From contig NZ_BBOM01000011.1 in NCBI RefSeq assembly GCF_000974485.1, forward strand, positions 619,347 to 683,346: a stretch of DNA of 64,000 nt, in the 5' to 3' direction. The position numbers and the translations under genes are program-made. How positions within the stretch are numbered: the first letter of the stretch is position 1; every line of letters begins with the position of its first letter. The notes beneath the pieces were generated by a model. It was not told the DNA's origin. It worked only from the letters and a program-made list of their open reading frames with translations, and made no database searches. The DNA comes from Streptomyces sp. NBRC 109706 (GTDB lineage Bacteria > Actinomycetota > Actinomycetes > Streptomycetales > Streptomycetaceae). Below are positions 16,201 to 25,200 of this stretch, in pieces.

Positions 16201-19200
16201 GGGCTCTCCCTGGGCACCGGTCTCCTCTTCGACTACCCGACGCCGACCTCCCTGGCCGCCCACCTCCACGACCGCCTGACCGGCAACGACCAGGCCGCGG
16301 CCGACGTCGCCCCGACAAGGACTGCCGCCAGCGCCCTCGACGAGCCGATCGCCATCGTGGGCATGGCCTGCCGCTACCCCGGCGGCACCTCTTCCCCCGA
16401 GGAACTGTGGCAGTTGGTCGTGGAAAGCGGCGACGTCGTGGGCCCGTTCCCCGACGACCGTGGCTGGGATCTCGACGCGCTCTACGACGCCGACCCGGAC
16501 CGAACCGGCAAGAGCTACACCCGCGCCGGCGGGTTCCTGCACAACGCGGCCGAGTTCGACGCTGCGTTCTTCGGAATCTCGCCGCGTGAGGCGCTGGGCA
16601 TGGACCCGCAGCAGCGACTCCTGCTGGAGACGGCCTGGGAGACGGTGGAACGGGCCGGCCTGGACCCGCAGTCGCTGAGCGGCCGAGAGGTGGGTGTCTT
16701 CGTCGGCGCCACCGCCAGCGACTACGGACCCCGGATGCACGACGCGCCGGAGACCATCGAGGGGCATGTGCTGACCGGTGCCACTCCCAGCGTGCTCTCG
16801 GGGCGAATCGCCTATCAGTTGGGGTTGGTTGGGCCTGCGGTGACGGTGGATACGGCGTGTTCGTCGTCGTTGGTGGCGTTGCATCTGGCGGCGCAGGCGT
16901 TGCGTTCCGGCGAATGTGAGATGGCGCTGGCGGGCGGCGTCACCGTCATGGCCAGCCCAGGAATGTTTGTTGAGTTCTCGCGGCAGCGGGGGCTTTCTGC
17001 TGATGGTCGGTGTAAGGCGTTTGCGGCGGGTGCGGATGGGACGGGTTGGGGTGAGGGGGTGGGGATGTTGTTGTTGGAGCGGTTGTCGGATGCGCGGCGG
17101 AATGGTCATCGGGTGTTGGCGGTGGTGCGGGGTTCGGCGGTGAATCAGGATGGTGCGTCGAATGGGTTGACGGCGCCTAATGGTCCGTCTCAGCAGCGGG
17201 TGATTCGGGCGGCGTTGGCGAGTGGTGGTTTGTCGGTGTCGGATGTGGATGTGGTGGAGGCGCATGGGACGGGGACGCGGTTGGGTGATCCGATCGAGGC
17301 GGATGCGTTGTTGGCGACGTATGGGCGGGGGCGGTCGGTGGATCGTCCGTTGTGGTTGGGGTCGGTGAAGTCGAATATCGGGCATACGCAGGCGGCGGCT
17401 GGTGTGGCGGGGGTTATCAAGATGGTGATGGCGATGCGGGTTGGGGTGTTGCCGCGGACGTTGCATGTTGATGAGCCGACTCCGCATGTGGATTGGTCGG
17501 TGGGTGCGGTTGAGTTGTTGAGGGAGTCGCGGGAATGGCCGGAGGTGGGTCGTTTGCGGCGTGCTGCTGTCTCGTCTTTCGGTGTCAGCGGTACGAATGC
17601 GCATGTGGTGTTGGAGCAGGGTGATCCGGAGCCGGTTCCGGTTGAGGCGCCGGAGTCGGTGGTGCCGTGGGTGGTGTCGGGTCGTTCGGTGGTGGGGTTG
17701 CGTGCGCAGGCGGGGCGGTTGGCGCAGGTTTTGCGGGCGGATGAGAGCGTGAGTGTAAGGGCGGTGGCGTCGGCGTTGGTGTCGTCGCGGTCGTTGTTTG
17801 AGCGTCGTGCTGTGGTGGTGGGTCGGGGGCGGGGGGAGTTGTTGGCGGGGTTGGAGGGGGTGGCTCGGGGTGAGGGTTTGGGTTCTGGTGGTGGTTTGGG
17901 TGTGGGGCGTGGGGTGTTTGTGTTTCCGGGGCAGGGGGCGCAGTGGGTGGGGATGGGGGTGGGGTTGTTGGAGTCGTCGGTGGTGTTTGGGGAGTGGATG
18001 GGGCGGTGTGAGGAGGTGTTGTCGGAGTTTGTGGATTGGTCGTTGGTGGGGGTGTTGCGTTCTGGGGATGGGGGTTTGTTGGGGCGGGTGGATGTGGTGC
18101 AGCCGGTGTCGTTTGCGGTGATGGTGTCGTTGGCGGGGTTGTGGCGGTCGTTGGGGGTGGAGCCGGATGCGGTGGTGGGTCATTCGCAGGGTGAGATTGC
18201 GGCGGCTGTTGTGGCGGGTGGTTTGTCGTTGCGGGATGGGGCTCGGGTGGTGGTGTTGCGTAGTCGGTTGATTGCGGAGGAGTTGGCTGGTCGTGGTGGG
18301 ATGGTGTCGGTTGCGTTGCCTGTTGGTCGGGTTGGGGAGTGGTTGGTGGGTCGGCGGGTTGAGGTGGCGGCGGTGAATGCGCCTTCGTCGGTGGTTTTGG
18401 CCGGGGATCCGGTGGATTTGGATGGGGTGGTTGAGGGTTTGCGGGAGGCGGGGGTGCGTACTCGGCGGGTGCCGGTGGATTACGCCTCGCATACCTCTCA
18501 TGTGGAGAGCATTGAGGCTCAGCTGTTGGATGCGTTGGCATCGGTGGAGCCTCGTCGGTTGAAGGTGCCGATGTTCTCTACCGTGACGGGTGATTGGATC
18601 ACGGAGTCCGATGGTGCGTTCTCGGCTGGTTATTGGTTTCGGAATTTGCGTCAGCAGGTGCGGTTTGAGGAGGCGGTTGCTCGGCTTTTGGGTGAGGGCT
18701 TTGGGGTGTTTATCGAGTCGAGTGCGCATCCGGTGTTGAGTGTGGCGGTGACGGAGACGGCCGAGGCGCATGGTTTCGCGGACCGGGCGGTGTCGGTGGG
18801 GTCGCTGCGGCGGGACAACGGGGATTTGGACCAGTTCCTGGCCAGCGTTGGGGAGGTCTTCGTCCACGGTGTCGACGTCGACTGGCGGAGCGTGCTTCCG
18901 GCTACCACTGGCTGGGTTGATTTGCCGACCTATGCCTTTGAGCGTGAGCGGTTCTGGTTGCGGCCAACCGTCCAGGTGGGGGATGTGGGTTCGGCTGGGT
19001 TGGCGGTGGGTGGGCATCCGTTGGTGGGTGCCGTGGTGGACCTCGCCGGCGGAGACGGGATGGTGCTGACGGGCCGTCTCTCCCAACGGACTCACGCCTG
19101 GCTCGCCGATCACGGAGTTTTGGGCACCGTGTTGTTGCCGGGGACGGCCTTTGTCGAGCTGGCCCTCACAGCGGGGGACCGGGTCGGCTGCGGGCATCTG

Positions 19201-22200
19201 GAGGAGCTGACCCTGGCCGCGCCGATGGTGCTACCCGAGGGCATGTCGGTCCAGCTGCAGGTGGTGTTGGGCACGGGGGACGAGTCGGGCCGTCGGGAGA
19301 TCACCATCTACTCCCGCCCAGAGGCACCCGAGGCCGACGACGGCGACTGGACCCGCCACGCCTCCGGCCAACTCACCTCTCACGCTCCGATGGCGCCCGC
19401 CGAGTTCACCCACTGGCCGCCCCCGCACGCGTCCGAGGTGGACCTCACCGACATCTACGCCAAGGTCGCCGAACGCGGCTATGACTACGGTCCGGTGTTC
19501 CAAGGGCTGACGCGGCTCTGGCGGGGCGATGAGGCGATCTGGGCCGAGGTCACCCTCCCCGAGGAGGAGCACCACACCTCTTTCACCCTCCACCCCGCCC
19601 TGCTCGACGCGACATTGCATCCGTTGCTTCCTGGAGCAGGCAGCAACGAGGGGCCCGTTGTGCTCCCCTTCTCCTGGACGGGGGTGACCGTCCATGCGAG
19701 CGGGGCGACGACCTTGCGGGTGCGGCTGACTTCCACCGGGCAGGACACCGTCTCCCTCACCGCGACCGATGCGGTCGGGGCGCTGGTGGTGACGGCGGAT
19801 GAGTTGGCGTTGCGTCCGGTGTCGGAGGGGGCGTTGCGGGCTGCTGGTCCTGGGGCGGGTTCGTTGTTCCAGCTGCCGTGGGTGGAGTTGTCGGCCGAGC
19901 CGACGGTCACCGACGGCTCGTCTGCCTGGGCCGCCCTGGGCGGTGCGGAGGACGGGCTGGCGATGGGGTCACTTCGGCTGCCTGCGTTCAGTCACGATGC
20001 GGAGGGGGCGCCGCCGGAGGTGGTGCTTTGGCCGGTGCCCCTCGGGGCCGAGGTCGGTTCCGTGCCCGACCGGGCACGGGCCGCGACCCTTCAGGCGCTC
20101 GCAACTCTCCAGCGGTGGTTGGCGGATGAACGGCTGACGGGGTCCCGTCTGGTGGTGGTGACCCGGCGGGCCGTCAGTACCGGCCCGGACGATTACCCCG
20201 TCGACCTGAGCGTGGCCGGCATCTGGGGTCTGGTGCGCAGTGCCCAGACCGAGAATCCCGACCGGCTGGTTCTGGTGGACCTCGATGACGACGACCGCTC
20301 CGTCGCCGCCCTGCCTGTTGCTCTGGCCACTGGCGAGACCCAGCTCGCCATCCGCGCCGGCACCATCCTGACCCCGCGCCTGGCACCGGTCACGGCCGAG
20401 CAGGTAAGCGCAGGTGGTGGCGGTCTGGGCTCCGGCACGGTGCTGGTGACGGGTGGTACGGGCGTGTTGGGTGGGCTGGTGGCGCGGCATGCCGTGGTGG
20501 AGCACGGGATCCGCAGCCTGTTGCTGCTCAGCCGCAGCGGACCTTCGGCTCCGGGTGCGGCGGAACTGGCCTCAGAGCTTGAGGAGTTGGGTGCGCGGGT
20601 CGCGGTGGTGGCCTGTGATGTGGCCGACCGCGAAGCGCTGCGCAGCGTGTTGGCCGAGGCCGTCCCCGAGGAGTTCCCGCTGTCGGCCGTGGTGCACACG
20701 GCGGGGGTGTTGGACGACGGAGTGATCGGCTCGTTGACGCCCGAACGGGTGGCGGCCGTACTACGTCCCAAGGCGGACGCGGCCTGGAACCTCCACGAGC
20801 TGACCGTTGATCTCGACCTGAAGGCGTTCGTTCTCTACTCCTCCGTGGTCGGCCTGATCGGCGGGCCCGGCCAGGCCAACTACGCCGCCGCCAATACCTT
20901 TCTCGATGCCCTCGCTCGCCATCGCCGTTCCCTCGGTCTGCCGGCCACCTCCCTCGCCTGGGGACTGTGGGGGGAGGCCAGCGGCATGACCGGCGCCATG
21001 GCGGCCGGCGATGTGGCGCGGATGGCCCGGTCCGGCATCGCGCAGCTGACCCGCGCGGACGGCATGCGGCTGTTCGACGCCGGCCTCGCAACCGATCATG
21101 CACTTCTGGTCCCGATCCGGTTCGACCAGACCAGCCTGCGGTCGCGGCTGGCCGAATCCGGAGAGATTCCGTCACTCTTCAGCGGACTCGTTCGGCCCCG
21201 GCGGGCAACCCGGGGGCAGAACGCTCCGACGTCGACCTCCTCCCTGGGGAGCCGGCTGGCAGGGCTGTCCAGGGAGGAGCAGCAGCGGCTGGTCCTGCAA
21301 CTGATACGCGGCCAGGTCGCCGAGGTGCTGGGCCACACGGACCACGAGGCCATAGCCGCCGAACGCCCGTTCAAGGACCTGGGGTTCGACTCCCTCACCG
21401 CCGTGGAACTCCGCAACCGCCTGGGCGCCGCATCCGGCCTGCGCCTGCCGACGACTCTCGTCTTCGACTACCCGACCCCCAACGAGGTGGTCGCCTACTT
21501 CCTCGACGAACTGCTCAGCGCCGATGAGCCCGCGCCCCGTGACGAGGCGGCGTCCGGCCCCGCCGCGGACGATGAGCCGATCGCCATCGTCGGCATGGCC
21601 TGCCGGTTCCCCGGCGGGGTCTCCTCGCCCGAGGACCTGTGGCGGCTGGTCACCGAGGAGGCCGACGCGATCGGCGACTTCCCGACCGACCGTGGCTGGG
21701 ACATCGACGCCCTCTACGACCCCAACCCCGAGCAGCCAGGCCGCACTTACACCCGACAGGGCGGCTTCCTCTACGACGCGGCCGAGTTCGACGCGGGGTT
21801 CTTCGGGATCTCGCCGCGTGAGGCGCTGGCGATGGACCCGCAGCAGCGACTCCTGCTGGAGACGGCCTGGGAGACCTTCGAGCGGGCCGGCATCCCGGTG
21901 GACTCCGTGCGCGGCAGCCAGACGGGTGTGTTCGCGGGGCTGATGTACCACGACTATGCCCCCGCCCTCCAGGACATGCCCGCCGAACTCGAAGGCATCC
22001 TGCTGACCGGCAACACCGGGTCCGTCATATCGGGCCGTATCGCCTACCAGTTGGGGTTGGTTGGGCCTGCGGTGACGGTGGATACGGCGTGTTCGTCGTC
22101 GTTGGTGGCATTGCATCTGGCGGCGCAGGCGCTGCGTTCGGGCGAATGCGATATGGCGCTCGCCGGCGGAGTCGCGGTGATGTCGACGCCGGGCACCTTT

Positions 22201-25200
22201 GTCGAATTCTCGCGGCAGCGGGGGCTTTCTGCTGATGGTCGGTGTAAGGCGTTTGCGGCGGGTGCGGATGGGACGGGGTGGGGTGAGGGGGTGGGGATGT
22301 TGTTGGTGGAGCGGTTGTCGGATGCGCGGCGGAATGGTCATCGGGTGTTGGCGGTGGTGCGGGGTTCGGCGGTGAATCAGGATGGTGCGTCGAATGGGTT
22401 GACGGCGCCTAATGGTCCGTCTCAGCAGCGGGTGATTCGGGCGGCGTTGGCGAGTGGTGGTTTGTCGGTGTCGGATGTGGATGTGGTGGAGGCGCATGGG
22501 ACGGGGACGCGGTTGGGTGATCCGATCGAGGCGGATGCGTTGTTGGCGACGTATGGGCGGGGGCGGTCGGTGGATCGTCCGTTGTGGTTGGGGTCGGTGA
22601 AGTCGAATATCGGGCATACGCAGGCGGCGGCTGGTGTGGCGGGGGTTATCAAGATGGTGATGGCGATGCGGGTTGGGGTGTTGCCGCGGACGTTGCATGT
22701 TGATGAGCCGACTCCGCATGTGGATTGGTCGGTGGGTGCGGTTGAGTTGTTGACGGAGGCGCGGGAATGGCCCGAAACCGACCGCTTACGGCGCGCCGCC
22801 GTCTCGTCCTTCGGTGTCAGCGGCACGAATGCGCATGTGGTGTTGGAGCAGGGTGATCCGGAGCCGGAGCCGGTTGAGACGCCGGAGTCTTCTGGTGCTG
22901 TGGTGCCGTGGGTGGTGTCGGGGAATTCGGTGGCGGGGTTGCGTGCGCAGGCCGGGCGGTTGGCGCAGGCTTTGCGGGCGGACGAGGGTGGCGTGGACGT
23001 TGCGTCGGTGGCCTCGGCGCTGGTGTCTTCCCGGTCGTTGTTTGAGCATCGTGCTGTGGTGGTGGGTCGGGAGCGGGGGGAGTTGTTGGCTGGGTTGGAT
23101 GCGGTGGTTGGTGGGGGGAGTGGTGGTTCTTTGGTTGTGGGTGGTGTGGGGCGTGGGGTGTTTGTGTTTCCGGGGCAGGGGGCGCAGTGGGTGGGGATGG
23201 GGGTGGGGTTGTTGGAGTCGTCGGTGGTGTTTGGGGAGTGGATGGGGCGGTGTGAGGAGGTGTTGTCGGAGTTTGTGGATTGGTCGTTGGTGGGGGTGTT
23301 GCGTTCTGGGGATGGGGGTTTGTTGGGGCGGGTGGATGTGGTGCAGCCGGTGTCGTTTGCGGTGATGGTGTCGTTGGCGGGGTTGTGGCGGTCGTTGGGG
23401 GTGGAGCCGGATGCGGTGGTGGGTCATTCGCAGGGTGAGATTGCGGCGGCTGTTGTGGCGGGTGGTTTGTCGTTGCGGGATGGGGCTCGGGTGGTGGTGT
23501 TGCGTAGTCGGTTGATTGCGGAGGAGTTGGCTGGTCGTGGTGGGATGGTGTCGGTTGCGTTGCCTGTTGGTCGGGTTGGGGAGTGGTTGGTGGGTCGGCG
23601 GGTTGAGGTGGCGGCGGTGAATGCGCCTTCGTCGGTTGTTTTGGCTGGGGATCCGGTGGATCTCGACTCGGTGGTTGAGGGTTTGCGGGAGGCGGGGGTG
23701 CGTACTCGGCGGGTGCCGGTGGATTATGCCTCGCATACCTCTCATGTGGAGGGAATCCGTGAGCAGTTGCTCGAAGCCTTGGAGGGTGTGGAGCCTCGTC
23801 GGTTGAGGGTGCCGATGTTCTCTACCGTGACGGGTGATTGGATCACGGAGTCCGATGGTGCGTTCTCGGCTGGTTATTGGTTTCGGAATTTGCGTCAGCA
23901 GGTGCGGTTTGAGGAGGCGGTTGCTCGGCTTTTGGGTGAGGGCTTTGGGGTGTTTATCGAGTCGAGTGCGCATCCGGTGTTGAGTGTGGCGGTGACGGAG
24001 ACGGCCGAGGCGCATGGTTTCGCGGACCGGGCGGTGTCGGTGGGGTCGCTGCGGCGGGACAACGGGGATTTGGACCAGTTCCTGGCCAGCGTTGGGGAGG
24101 TCTTCGTCCACGGTGTCGACGTCGATTGGCAGAGCGTGCTTCCGGCTACCACTGGCTGGGTTGATTTGCCGACCTATGCCTTTGAGCGTGAGCGGTTCTG
24201 GTTGCGGCCAACCGTCCAGGTGGGGGATGTGGGTTCGGCTGGGTTGGCGGTGGGTGGGCATCCGTTGGTGGGTGCCGTGGTGGACCTGGCGGGTGGGGAT
24301 GGGGTGGTGTTGACGGGCCGTCTCTCCCAACGGACTCACGCCTGGCTCGCCGATCACGGAGTTTTGGGCACCGTGTTGTTACCGGGTACGGCCTTTGTCG
24401 AGCTGGCCCTCACAGCGGGGGACCGGGTCGGCTGCGGGCATCTGGAGGAGCTGACCCTGGCCGCGCCGATGGTGCTATCCGGGGGCATGTCGGTCCAGCT
24501 GCAGGTGGTGTTGGGCTCGGGGGATGAGTCGGGCCGTCGGGAGATCACCATCTACTCCCGCCCCGAGGCACCCGAGGCCGACGACGGCGACTGGACCCGC
24601 CACGCCTCCGGCCAGCTCACCCCCGAACCCCAACCCGCAACACCTGACGTTGAGTTCGCCCACTGGCCCCCGCAACACGCGTCCGAGGTCGACGTCACCG
24701 ACGTCTACGCCAAGGTCGCCGAACGCGGCTACGACTACGGTCCGGTGTTCCAGGGGCTGACGCGGCTTTGGCGGGGCGATGAGGCGATCTGGGCCGAGGT
24801 CACCCTCCCCGAGGAGGAGCACCACACCTCTTTCACTCTTCACCCCGCCCTGCTCGACGCGGCCACTCACCCCCTGGTCCCGGGCGTTATCGACCAGGAA
24901 CGTCCCCTCAGCCTCCCCTTCTCCTGGACCGGAGTCACCGTCCACGCGACCGGGGCGACGACCTTGCGGGTGCGGCTGACTTCCACCGGGCAGGACACCG
25001 TCTCCCTCACCGCCACCGACACGGCCGGGGCGCTGGTGGTGACGGCGGATGAGTTGGCGTTGCGTCCGGTGTCGGAGGGGGCGTTGCGGGCTGCTGGTCC
25101 TGGGGCGGGTTCGTTGTTCCATCTGCCGTGGGTGGAGTTGTCGGCCGAGCCGACGGTCACCGACGGCCCGCCTGCCTGGGCTGCCCTGGGCGGCGCGGAG